A DNA stretch of 64,000 nucleotides from Cryphonectria parasitica EP155 (lineage: Eukaryota > Ascomycota > Sordariomycetes > Diaporthales > Cryphonectriaceae). The stretch is taken from NCBI RefSeq assembly GCF_011745365.1, contig NW_024468912.1:1116001-1180000 (forward strand), written 5' to 3'. Of this stretch, positions 1-10,670 are shown one piece after another. Every line of letters begins with the position of its first letter. The first letter of the stretch is position 1. The position numbers and the translations under genes are program-made. The notes beneath the pieces were generated by a model. That model was given only the letters and a program-made list of their open reading frames with translations, was not told where the DNA came from and ran no database searches.

Positions 1-752
1 CAAACAGAAGAGTTGGAAAATTCTCGGTATGGACCAGACCCTCCGGCGCTCTCGCATTATGCCGCATCTTCACAAGAGGCGATACAGAACTCCGAATTGG
101 CTTGTGGAAGTGACACGGAGAAAATTGCAGACAAACCTAAGGTTGAGTACCAAAGTATGTCCATAGTAGGCTTGGTTTCGAACATACGGATGCGCAGAGC
201 AGGGCGGAAGATCATCGGTCGCCTTCAAGCTATAATTGATGAATACGACGATAAGATCCGGGACTGTTCGATGCGGCTAGACGGCATGGCCATGGCAACT
301 CAATGGGTGGGAACAAAATGCTTTAGATCTTAGGTTTCTCATTACACAACGCTGACGGTATTATCTTCAGGCACAAGGCGAAACCAATGTCGAAATCGCG
401 TTAGCCACTGGACGGGACTCCAAACACATGCGGTCCATTGCCATTGTCACCATGATTTTCTTACCGGGAACTTTTTTTGCGGTGAGCATCTCAGTCCCCT
501 ATATTCCTTGATGAGATCCCAACAAAACCAGGTGTGCTTACTCATTCTGACTGGCAGAGCGTGTTCTCGATGAGCTTTTTCAGTTGGTTCAACAACAGTG
601 GAAGCAGCCAAGTACAGGTGTCATCTTATATCTGGGTGTATATTACCGTCACTGTCGTATGCACTGTGCTTACGATTGGTTTATGGTATTATTTTAATAT
701 ATGGCGGCGAACAGGCCCAAAGAAACAAGAGGAAGAAAAGGCTCTCGTTTGA
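1..752 (+). CDS. CorA-like two-helix membrane protein, 3' part
   Basis: This is the C-terminal part of a fungal CorA-like (Mg2+ transporter superfamily) membrane protein; the reading frame is open through the left edge, so the start lies outside. Exons are about 1-306, 371-481 and 558-752, with GT-AG introns in phase 0. The join reads through a helical stretch (QAIIDEYDDKIRD), then GRDSKHMRSIAIVTMIFLPG, which is the conserved block before the first membrane helix. A second hydrophobic helix follows (YIWVYITVTVVCTVLTIGLW) and a short charged tail ends the protein. The GMN signature of true CorA channels is absent: SMSFF stands at that place, as is usual in fungal relatives. Ion transport is therefore not assured, and many fungal members are of unknown function. 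Its 3' end faces the kinase gene 170 bp away. Confidence 0.8.
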
Positions 753-924
753 GAGCCTGGCATGTACTTTTTCATCAACGTAGTCTTGCATTATATAGTA
801 GAATCGAACCCTGCGCATATATATCTCTCAAAACGAGTGGGTCCCAGAATCATGAGCGAACATGTCAGATCCATCCACCTGGCACAAGCATACAGTCACA
901 CGTACAAGGGCGTAGCGTGGGGTT

Positions 925-3586
925 TCACGCCCGGGAACAAAACCCGCAAATGAAAATATGCCACCACTTCCGCCTGTCTTTCCCATCGTCCTGAGTCTCT
1001 TTCCTCCTAGTCTCTAAGTGCTGCTGACTCAAGTCCTCGGCTACAGGTTGAAGGCCCGCCGTCTTACTCTGATGTTGGATTAACTCCAAAGGCTCGTTAG
1101 TTGGCGTTGAGGGTTGCAACTCTGGATGACCTTGCCGCTTTGCCAATGTGTCGTCACTCCCCGGGCTTGCAGTCTTGTTTTTGGGAGCACCGGTGGAAAC
1201 TGAAATCTTGTTGGTATCTTCCTGTGCGAATTTCACCACCTTTTCGTTGTGTCCGAAGTCCTGGTTTGGAGTGGCTGGCGGTGACTGAACAGTGTCATTC
1301 GAGGTTCGATCCACTACTTCGTCCACTAAGGGGGGGAAGCGAACGTCAGAGTCTCCTGAGTCCATTTCTGGTCGATCGTTGGTTGGTTGAACAGAGAACT
1401 CCGAGGCATCTGTGTAAACACGATTTGGTTTGGTGCCTGGAATAGGCTCCACGGAGTATTCCTTGCTGCGTATGCACTTCTCATGGATAGTCTTCAACTT
1501 CTCGACTACCTGGTCGCATGTCGCTCTTTCGTCAGGGTGCATCCTAAGCAATTTGAGTTCGATCAGGTCAAGAACATCAACAAGGAATTGCGAGATTTTT
1601 GGGTCATCTCGAAGTCTGGCGTATTGCTACAAAAGCAAAAAGTCAGTCCGCGATATTATTCGATGTCCTTTGAGATAGTGTGCCCAAGCCACGGGTTCGC
1701 GCTGTTGCACTATGCACCTCACCTTGACGACGGACTTCTTTAACTTGGCGCTGGGAAATGTCTGTCCGTTAGCTGCCTTTGTCTCCACGCTGAAATAAAC
1801 ATCCTCTTTGAAAGGAACGCTTTTGTGTTCTTCGGTCCGCTCGCGAGAGAACCCGTCCCAAGCTTTGAATCCTTTGAGATACCATATAGAGAACTCAAGA
1901 AGAACACAGCCCCAAGTCCAGATATCGAAGCTCTGTGTAATCTCATCGCCAATGTCATACTCCGGAGGCCTGTATGTTGGAGTTCGGGCAACATTGACTG
2001 GATCCACTCGACCAGTTACAAGGCGGTGGAACTGTGTCAAGCCGAAGTCGGATATTACTAATCTTCCCAGATGATGCGGCTGGTTGTCATTGCATTGAAA
2101 TTGCTGATTTTGCTTGAACCATAGAATATTCTCGGGTTTAAGGTCTCCGTGTCGTCCGCGGGTTCTTTCTGCAGCATATTCGTCTTCTCCAGCTCCGTCT
2201 TCTAATGCCAAGTCAGGCGGGCACGAGTGTATCGCTTTCAAGCCTTGAGTAAGACCGAGTAGCTGTTCAGCGACCCATATGGCGAATTCGTGAGACCGGG
2301 GAATATCTCCTGGGCTAGGATGCATTTCCCAAAAGTTCTTCAAGTTGCCATCAGCCCAGTCGAATAGTAGATGATAATTGCCGCGCCACAGGTAAGTGAG
2401 CTGTAGCCTCATGAGGTAGAGATGATCTTGGCGACTGAGTCTTTTGAGGGTTGCAACTTCTCTTTTAAACGTCTCCAGACTCCTGTCACTTGGTCGGAGA
2501 CGCTTTACTGCGAAATCAGGGTTCGTTTGCTATGTATACTGTTAGTTATGGTCAGGAAGAATTGAATGAGTAACTTACCGAGGAGTTGCTGTGGTGAGCC
2601 GGATGGATTTTAACGCGCCAAACCTCTGAATAACCCCCTGAGATTACCGGCTCTGGTCCCTTGCCCTCAAGATCCTCAATAAAGGGCAGGATACGACTGT
2701 CCTCCAAAACATAATGCAAGGGTCGAGAATTCTCTCCTGACATCACGTCAAAAAAGGGAGCCAAAAACTGCCACTGATACTTCTCGAAGTTCTCTCGCTC
2801 TAGGCTCTTCCAGCCCGAAAACAAGGGAATCGGTATCTTTGTGTTGTCTTCCTCAGGGTTTGATAGCCGATATACGTCGCCATGAAGGTCGAGCTTTTGG
2901 TCTGGAAGATAGAATGGAAGGTGCATATCATATAAGCCCTCCTGGATGAAGTCTCCAATAGCGACGACTTGGTTGATCAAGACTAATGTTGCGAATATCC
3001 TTTTCCGGGTGGTCAAAGCTCCCGACTTGGATGGGGAAAGGGCTATTTCATCGCAGACTTCATGGGCCAGGAGGCTTAATTCCTTGGCATCTTTGTGACT
3101 GAAAGCCAGATGAAGGTTTCGATACACAGCTTGGTAAGTTATGAGCTTATCCAATTCGTCGACTGGCAAGAAGGGCCTTGAATCGTCTTTTCCCGATGAG
3201 ACTTGCGTACAGCGACGGATCGCATCTTCGAGTGGTTCAGGGTCTTCGAGAGATTCGGGGGACTCATGGGGCACTGCAAACAATCCAAGGGATTCATCTT
3301 CAATAGGATCGTAGAGAAGAAACCCGTTGCTTTGTGCAATCGTTGTATCCGGGTTGTCATTGTTGAAGCCTGACCCAACACTCAACAATGCGTTTTGGTC
3401 TACTCCGTCCTTGGGGGCTTCGCGTAGCAGATGACTTTTCAGGTATAGTCGCTTGGCGTCTCCTCCGTCCAAGATGTCACTGCTGGTACAGGTTTCCCAA
3501 GACGTGGCCAGTGCTGGGTTGTTCGCTTCTACTGTTTCTGGTAACCTCTCTGGAAGACCGATTGTGCTGGCGCAAGGTGTCACCAT
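925..3586 (-). CDS. Protein kinase-like protein with long N-terminal extension
   Basis: The product is a fungal serine/threonine protein kinase-domain protein of about 838 aa. Exons on the minus strand are 3586-2579, 2529-1723 and 1626-925. Both introns are phase 0 with good borders (GTAAGT..TAG and GTGAGG..TAG). The first ~310 residues are a helical region without a motif I recognise. The kinase domain follows: glycine loop GGYSEVWRV (about 317-325), ATP lysine in FAVKR (K345), catalytic loop HGDLKPEN (D465), ISDFG (D497) and YRPPEY. The usual HRD arginine is glycine, so it is a non-RD kinase, but K, D and DFG are all present and activity is plausible. The ~200-residue tail is Ser/Thr/Pro-rich and disordered. 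Such kinases are common in accessory regions of Sordariomycetes. The substrate is unknown. Confidence 0.85.
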
Positions 3587-4170
3587 AGGTGAATCATTTG
3601 GCTGTTGGGCGTCAATAAATGGGCAGAGATGAGCGAATCAACCGAAGGAGTTACTCGCCTTATGACTTTCTGCAGTGTGCATGGTCACTCGCCGCCTATC
3701 AGGCCTTCGTACATGCCACCTAGCCAAATAGAGTGGATATGTCTTGCAGCCTCACAATTTCATTCGTCTTGGACACGAGAGACTGATTATATTGACTATA
3801 TAATGATAGGTCTACTGATTTCCTTTTCTCTCTGAAAATGCACTCCTCGAAAGTGAGGCTCGGTCCCATCCTCAAATGAGGGCTTGCACAAGAAGAACCC
3901 GCTGGTGATTTATCCCTGCAGTAAATCTATTTAGAAGCCATCCCTTGATTCCTTCCGGTGCCAGCTGGCTGATGCTGACAATTTTTCAGCCCCATTGCCG
4001 CCCATTGCGCGCGCACCAGCGTCGATTCGCGCCTCATGCCGTAGAGAACGGTGAACATTGCGCAGACCTTTCAATCTTTCAGGCTACTCTCAACCGCAAA
4101 TCTTTCCCAATCGCTTGGAGCGGCGTCACACATGGCACCTGCAGGGGTGCTGACTACTTAAATAGGTGGC
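3587..4170. other. Intergenic, no gene seen
   Basis: This is the upstream region of the kinase gene. It holds only short frames with no recognisable domain or plausible splice series. Confidence 0.5.
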
Positions 4171-4792
4171 ATGACTGAAAACCCCTCACATCATGCATGT
4201 GGCGGCCCCCAGTCAAGGTGTGTGCTAGGCATTGATGGCGCATCTCTCAACCACACACCCACTTCCAAGCGCTTTATTACCAGGTCCAGAGCCTCGTGTC
4301 CCTCTTATTTTGACACTTTGAGATGCCGTAAGTTGATAAATGGCTTGAAGTATCGATTTTCCTTCACATAATGGTCAGCTGAACTACCTTTAGGCGCCAT
4401 ACGTCCGGACGTGGACGTCATCCTGGAGAGCGACCAGGCGTCCAGCCCCCGACGCAGATCATCGACAGCCAACTCATCGACCCGTACAAGCTGCGCGACA
4501 AACTCAACCAGAGGGTTGGTGAAGGAAGATATCATATTGAGGTTTGTGTGTGTGTGTGTGTGTGTGGGTGAGCCCTTTGAGGTGGTTCTGACAAGTTGAC
4601 GTCCATTTAATTGCAAAGATGCGAAACAACAAGTTCTATTTACTTTCATGGAGTCGATTGACAGAGGTTCGCAAACACGCTGACCCGATTGCCAGCTTGA
4701 GTCTCTGACACTGTATCATACAGAAGGACATCCTGGACTGCCGATATGGAGATGATATGCGACAGCTAAAAGGAGTGACCACTCCCCGCTGA
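4171..4792 (+). CDS. Small spliced gene, paralogue of 6268-6672
   Basis: Unrecognised small protein, about 103 aa, in four exons: 4171-4217, 4394-4541, 4619-4666 and 4724-4792. The phases fit throughout (2, 0, 0) and the join is open until TGA. The first exon is the least certain because its donor is GTGTGT. The second exon is GC-rich and codes DPYKLRDKLNQRVGEGRYHI. The third is exactly 48 nt and codes MRNNKFYLLSWSRLTE, and the last codes a short tail starting KDILDC. The same layout recurs at 6268-6672, where an ungapped 21-residue block precedes a 48-nt exon starting MRNN. Intron 2 starts with a (TG)11 run from its fourth base. There is no signal peptide or membrane segment. The function is unknown. 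The coding case rests on splice consistency and the paralogue. Confidence 0.5.
4545..4566. repeat. (TG)11 microsatellite
   Basis: Perfect TG repeat lying within intron 2 of the proposed small gene, directly after its 5' splice site. Confidence 0.9.
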
Positions 4793-6267
4793 CTGGAAGG
4801 GGACTATGGCCTATATAGCTGCGTAACGGTCGGACTCACACACCCCCCCTCTACTCTAGAGATGATCAAGCTGTAGAGTAGACTAGGGAGGCCGAACTGA
4901 ATGTAGTGCGAGACTGATCAGTCTCTAAGATGGGTCTTTTCTCAATTGGCCATACCCAGGGCCCAAGGCGAGGCATGTAGGAGCCTCTGAAAGTGGGCCT
5001 TTTAGTGACCATACTCAGGTCTGTAATCTGATCATGGTAGTTCGGATGATTTTTCCTAAGTAGGGCTGGGTTGGCCCCCACTGAAGTAGGAATTCGCTAT
5101 GGAGTTGCTTATATATCAGGGAACAAGCGAAAGGGCTCATAACCTATGTTAGGGCAAAAGGATTGCATTGCTGAGCGCTGAAGAAGAAAGAGAAAAGAAG
5201 AGAAACGCCACGAGGCCAGCTATCTGAGGCCATCAACAGGTCTGGTTGTTGGCTGGCTGGAGGGGCCGTGCACGGCCCTGGGCCAGTGACTCACTGGCCC
5301 TCGCACAGATGATCTTCATAATGGCAGCCATCACGGCACACAAGTGCAACATTTGGGCGCCAGTGTTGCAGCCTGGGGAGGAACAGATACGTTGGAAGAA
5401 GTCATATCGTCCCTTGGTAATGACTCTACCCATAGCTTTGAAGGACACAGGAAGCTTTGAATAATACAGGAAAAGATTATTGCAAGACGTGTGTTTTCTT
5501 GGTGGTGGCGCACCCTTCATTATCCTCCAGAGATCGCACAAATGTTACCTTCCAAATCTTGCCACCGCGACGGCGTCGATGGTTTCCACCATCCACACCT
5601 ACCGGGAAGCTGACCAACCCCGAAGGCTCGTGTCATCTGGTTGAAATCAATAGAATGGTCTCTGAGGCTGAGACCCTTCCTCGTCGCAACCTGTGTCCAT
5701 ATCTTATACTTATCGTCTCATTTCCGTGACCGAGGCCTCTCCCCCCCTGGCCTTCAGCCCCTGACTGCGCTTCAAGAACGCCCGCAATGTGATGAGAAGT
5801 GGCGCAGTATTGCCAAGGCAGATCTGACCTCCATTTCGAAGTGCCTCAGCATAGGAGCCTGCTCTGCACAGACCCATTTCTGATTACACTTTGCTTTTGG
5901 GGGTCACCCGCAGGAGTGGCGTGCAGAAGTCACGTAGGACATGAATCGGCTGTAGAAAATTGATCCTGCGCCTCAGACTTAATTTGTGCGAGTGAGGCAG
6001 CAAGGGAGGCCATCCGCTCGTTCTAGGCCCCCAAGTTTTCTTTTTCAGCTACTACAGTCAGATGATATGAAGACTAATCAGTTTGAGGGTTCCCCTCTCC
6101 CGCACGTGTATTTCGTTTCCCGTCATATCACCCCTTCCAATCAATATCCTAGCATCCACTGGTGTTGTCATTCTGTTCACTCACCCACGAAGCTTTCAGC
6201 AAATTCTTCCTACACACCATATCCGTCTTTGTAGGCGCTCATTTTCTTCAGAACAGGCGCCCCGCCA
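4793..6267. other. Intergenic, no gene seen
   Basis: No frame here has a recognisable domain. The stretch 4918-5045 contains an imperfect direct repeat: TGGGTCTTTT...CCATACCCAGG is echoed as TGGGCCTTTT...CCATACTCAGG. Confidence 0.5.
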
Positions 6268-6672
6268 ATGTCCCACACTGAGGAGTGTCAAGATGCGTTC
6301 GAGGTCAGCAAGGAACTCTCGGCAAAATATGTACCGGATCCCAAAAGATTACCAATCTGGCTCACAAGGACGCTTGGAAAGACGGGATTTAGCATTCAGG
6401 TATTATGCAGTTCCCATGTTTTACTTGGGCTTGATTCAGGGCTAACCTAGATAACAGATGCGCAATAATGTATACATCATAAGCGCATCGGAAACCTTCG
6501 ATATTGTGAGTCCTCAAGCAGATGCGAACGTTGAGTACTAAGGCTAACCGACAGTCTGTTATCACAGGCCAAACTCGCGGAATACTGTGGCTATCAAGGT
6601 GGCCCAGGTAGCCTACGAAGTCGCCGTTCCAACGTCTCGGAAAAGAGTGCTGGGCGGATAGCGGTAAAGTGA
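6268..6672 (+). CDS. Small spliced gene, paralogue of 4171-4792
   Basis: Unrecognised small protein, about 94 aa, in three exons: 6268-6399, 6458-6505 and 6568-6672, all phase 0. The first exon ends DPKRLPIWLTRTLGKTGFSI followed by Q. The second is 48 nt and codes MRNNVYIISASETFDI. The last codes AKLAEYCGYQ and a Ser/Arg-rich tail. An earlier acceptor at 6554 would instead give a 19-codon last exon ending at 6611; I prefer 6567 because it gives the longer open tail. The intron 1 end TAACAG and donor GTGAGT are good. It matches the 4171-4792 gene without gaps over D-P-x-[KR]-L-x3-L-x4-G-x3-[FY]-x-I-[EQ] and then MRNN. No function can be assigned. Confidence 0.5.
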
Positions 6673-8721
6673 CGGTCGGTCGTGGGATGTTCAGGGGTGA
6701 AATAATGATATGATTATACAGAACTGGCGTTTGGACTGGTTCAGTCAGGGCTTTGGAGGCGAGTGTGTACAATCATGAAACCTATGCGCCACGAGCAGAG
6801 GCAATTTGGTATTGTTGCTGTATGTCTTTCTGAGATGACGTTGTAGCTCTGTCCAAATTTGTATACATACTTAAGTAGTTAACGTTGACATTTTTGAGAA
6901 CTAATTCCAGATTGTGGAGCTTGCAAACTCAACACCGCCACCCTCTAAGATATACAGAAAGCTTCGCTGAGCCTCAGGGAGCAAGATATCGGACTGGCAA
7001 CCTGTGCGCTAGATGTGCGTGATCACCTTGGACTTTCTATATCCATGACCTTTCGGACTATTGCATTGGCCATCTCCCACGTGCTTGAAACCACATTCAC
7101 AGTGATATGGGAAATATGTGCGGTCAGAATATTTAGTGTGAATATGAAGAAGTCCCGCTGAACTCTTCTGGTGATATTACGGATTGATCGTGAGCATCTT
7201 TCTTTGAGATTCGAACCTAATTTCACTTCCGATCGGACCTTAAACTGGTGAATTTTATAGATTATAGTACTTTCTAAGTACTGAGTGTGTACTCATTGAC
7301 TGAAAAAGCTGCAGTTCTCTTCGTTCTACGAAAACTTCTACAGCTGTCGCCATTCATCCCGGACATTTTCGTTAAATGTCAGGATGCAATATAACGGGAT
7401 ATCGATCAGGAAGACCAAAGAGAAATTATGAGAGCATCTAGGTGAAAAATTTGAAGACAGTTGCAAATGGACCGGGGGCAGGAGGATCTCGGGGGAAAGA
7501 GTCAAAAAGACGATGTTGTTTAACTGAGATCTAACCCCACCAACGGCAAGCGAAGACAACCAAGCATAGAAGGTCTATGTTCTATGACAAATCTGAATTT
7601 ACTTAATATTTTTTGTATTTGTTTCTCTTTGCATCGATGCCACCACTGGCCTTTCTCAGGAACGCCTTCACTTATTCGTTGTCATCTGTCCATAGAATTG
7701 TTCATAGGGGGTACTATTTTGATGAGGTCTCTGCCAGATCTAACAGCTTTCCAAGATTGGAAATTTGTGGCGATTTCGCGCGATCAAATAAAATAATGAA
7801 AGATAACTCTGTCTTGATATCTGTTAGAGAGGGTCTAAGATCAACAAGATGCTTAACTATGACGAGATCAAAGATCAACTGTTCCCAATGGCTCGTGGAG
7901 GAAAAGATAGATAATGGTCTGATTGGAAAGTACCTTTTGGATATCTCCAGGCAATGAAGAAAACCTCGAGTGTAAAGAACACTGTATTAACAGGGGTGTC
8001 CCTGAAGATACACAAAGGACTCATGCTAATAGGAGCAGTGTTTGGTAACCTTGAACCAATTGCCTGGACTGATGGGGAAAGTCTATGTCTGATAGTGGTG
8101 AGTGTTCAGCTCACAACTTACCTTGCTCGCACATAAAGATTCGCTTTCTCCTCAACGAACTTAAGACCCTCCTCAGCGGCATCGAACTCTGCTCTGCAAC
8201 AGAATATGGAAGTGTGATTTTCTGCATCTGAGCAGGGGTGAGGCTGTGTATATCGCAGTTACCACCCTTATTGCAAATACCACAGGAGGAAGATTCTTGG
8301 AATTAAGCAATGAACTTTCCCACCCTTGCAAACAAAACGAGCAGGTATGCCAGAGTGACAGCTTATGGCAGCGAGCCAAATGGAAGTGTTTTGATCGTCT
8401 GATATATCAGCTTACATAAGCAAATTAAGAAGGTTAGGGTTTGGCCTACGGGACCACGCTTCGTCCACGAGCCCTTTGCATAAATGTTCCTCCTTTACTT
8501 CCTTTTTCCCCCTCTATAATGATCAAGTATGAATACAGCTTCACAGCAACATACACTCGCACAGAACAATCACTTATCACAGCAGTTGACATTGGCGGAC
8601 AAGACAAGTATTTGTAGCGGGAGGGGCGCGGATATCGGAGCGAACGCCCCACTCTCAAACCCTCAACCCTCGTCCAAGACATGCAAGCCATTTCTCATGT
8701 CGTAACGTGACGTCCAAGCTG
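6673..8721. other. A/T-rich intergenic stretch
   Basis: Roughly 2 kb visibly richer in A/T than the flanking genes, with only short, mutually overlapping frames. It could be decayed sequence, possibly altered by repeat-induced point mutation, but I see no transposon ends or domain relics. Its last ~300 bp serve as the promoter of the lactate dehydrogenase gene. Confidence 0.4.
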
Positions 8722-9089
8722 ATGATGATGATGATGATGATGACAGCGTCTGCACCACTGATAAAGGTGAAGAGGATGCCTCTCAGACCTTTTTTTAGGA
8801 GCTGCCTCACCTCGAAACGGACGCTCCACTGGTCGTCACCACCAGCAGCCGGTGCAGAATCACAAGGCGGTCGAGCATGGACTCGTTCTAGACGAACATA
8901 CCGCGTTACCTATGTCAACCCATGGAAGAGATGGGCTCATGACAAGCCAGGCAGGCTGCCTCAAGGCCAGGAAGCAAAGGTTGGGCCCAAGCTCGGCCTC
9001 ATAGGACTGGGACTCGGCTTGGGCCTCGTTGGAGGATTCTACGTGCACACGACCACGACAGCTCAGCCATCTTCCTCTAGCCATGCGAG

Positions 9090-9121
<32 letters not shown>

Positions 9122-10563
9122 TATATGCTACAAAAGAGGAGATGCTCCACGCCGCCCAAGAAATCTCTACTGCCCTCGGCCCCGACAGCGTGTCGTTCGA
9201 CGAAGAAGCCCTCGACCATCACGGCTACTCGGACTGGAGCACGTCCAACAGTCCCGTCCGCGCCGTGGCCATCGCATATCCACGCACGACAGACGACGTC
9301 GTCACCATCGCCAAGATCTGTAGCGCCCACCGCGTGCCCATGATCCCCTTCGGCGCAGGCTCATCAGTAGAGGGAAACTTCTCACAACCGCACTCGGGGG
9401 TGTGCGTCGACTTTGCCCAGATGGACCGCGTCGTCGCCTTCCACCCAGACGACATGGACGCCGTGGTGCAGCCGGGCGTGAACTGGATGGACCTCAACCG
9501 CGAGATTGCGGGCTCGGGCCTGTTCTTCCCCATGGACCCGTCGCCCACCGCTACCTTTGGCGGCATGGTCTCGACCAACTGCAGCGGGACCAACGCCATG
9601 CGCTACGGCACCATGAAGGACTGGGTGGTGAACCTGACCGTCGTGCTGGCGGACGGGACGGTCGTCAAGACGCGGAGGAGGCCGAGGAAGACGTCGGCGG
9701 GGTATAACCTGAATTCGCTGTTTGTCGGTGCAGAGGGCACGCTGGGCATCGTGACCGAGATCACACTGAAGCTTGCCCCGATACCGGCAGACACGTCCGT
9801 CGCCGTGGTGTCCTTCCCCAGCATCTCCTCAGCTGCTAAAGCGGCATCGGCGCTGATTCGGAGCGGCATCCAGCTGGGCGCACTGGAGATCATGGACGAC
9901 GTCCAGATGCGGCTCCTGAACGAGCACGGCAGCGAGACCGTCCGCAGGAGAAAGTGGGAGGAGAAGCCCACGCTGTTTCTCAAGTTTTCAGGGACTACGG
10001 ATGGGATCAAGAGCGACGTGCAGCGGGTCGAGGAGATTGTCAAGTCCGTTGCTGGGAACGTGCCTTTTCACTTTGCCAAGACGAAGCAGGACGAGCACGA
10101 CCTGTGGTCAGCACGCAAGGAAGCTCTGTTCACCATGGTGAGCACGCGGCCACCTGGGACCGTTATCTGGTCTACTGATGTGGCGGTGCCGCTGTCGCGA
10201 CTGGCGGAGATAATCGGCATCTCGAAGCAGGAGTGTGGCTCGCTGGGCATATTCGCGACCGTCATTGGGCATGTCGGCGATGGCAACTTTCACGTGGCGA
10301 TGATGTACAACCCAGAGGACGAGAAGATGAAGACGCAGGTCGGTCGGGTCGTGCACAATATGATGGAGCGGGCTCTGGAGATGGAGGGGACCGTTTCTGG
10401 GGAGCATGCGATTGGGATCGGCAAGAAAGAGTGTCTTGTGGACGAGCTGGGGGAGGAGACGATTGGGTTGATGCAGACGTTCAAGAGATCTGTCGACCCA
10501 CAGTGGATCATGAACCCTGGCAAGGTGTTTGATATACCTGAAGATATCAAGAGACGAAGATGA
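8722..10563 (+). CDS. D-lactate dehydrogenase (cytochrome), mitochondrial
   Basis: FAD flavoprotein of the D-lactate dehydrogenase/glycolate oxidase family that oxidises D-lactate to pyruvate and passes electrons to cytochrome c at the inner mitochondrial membrane (DLD1 type). It is one exon of 613 aa. A run of ATG codons starts at 8722; I take the first, although 8776 (RMPLRPFF) would also give a presequence. The N-terminus is basic and serine-rich, typical of mitochondrial import, followed by a Gly/Leu-rich membrane segment (LGLIGLGLGLGLVGGF, about residues 90-108) and a serine run. The FAD-binding PCMH domain includes PFGAGSSVEG, GGMVSTNCSGTNAMRYG and GAEGTLGIVTE. The C-terminal oxidase domain has GHVGDGNFH, GEHAIGIGK and the terminal MNPGKVFD. 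Assignment to the family is firm; D-lactate as substrate follows from overall architecture. Confidence 0.93.
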
Positions 10564-10670
10564 TGAGGCCTGGTTGTCTTGTCACAGAACTACAGCAAGC
10601 AGACCACCATTATGGGGGAAACGTGACTACGGCCAATCACTTGATTTCTCTATATCCTATGGACGAGAAA

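Noticed and set aside
785..830. tRNA-like T-arm (GGTTCGATTC on the minus strand)
   Set aside because: The flanking bases do not pair into a T stem, and no anticodon or acceptor arms can be found at the right distances.
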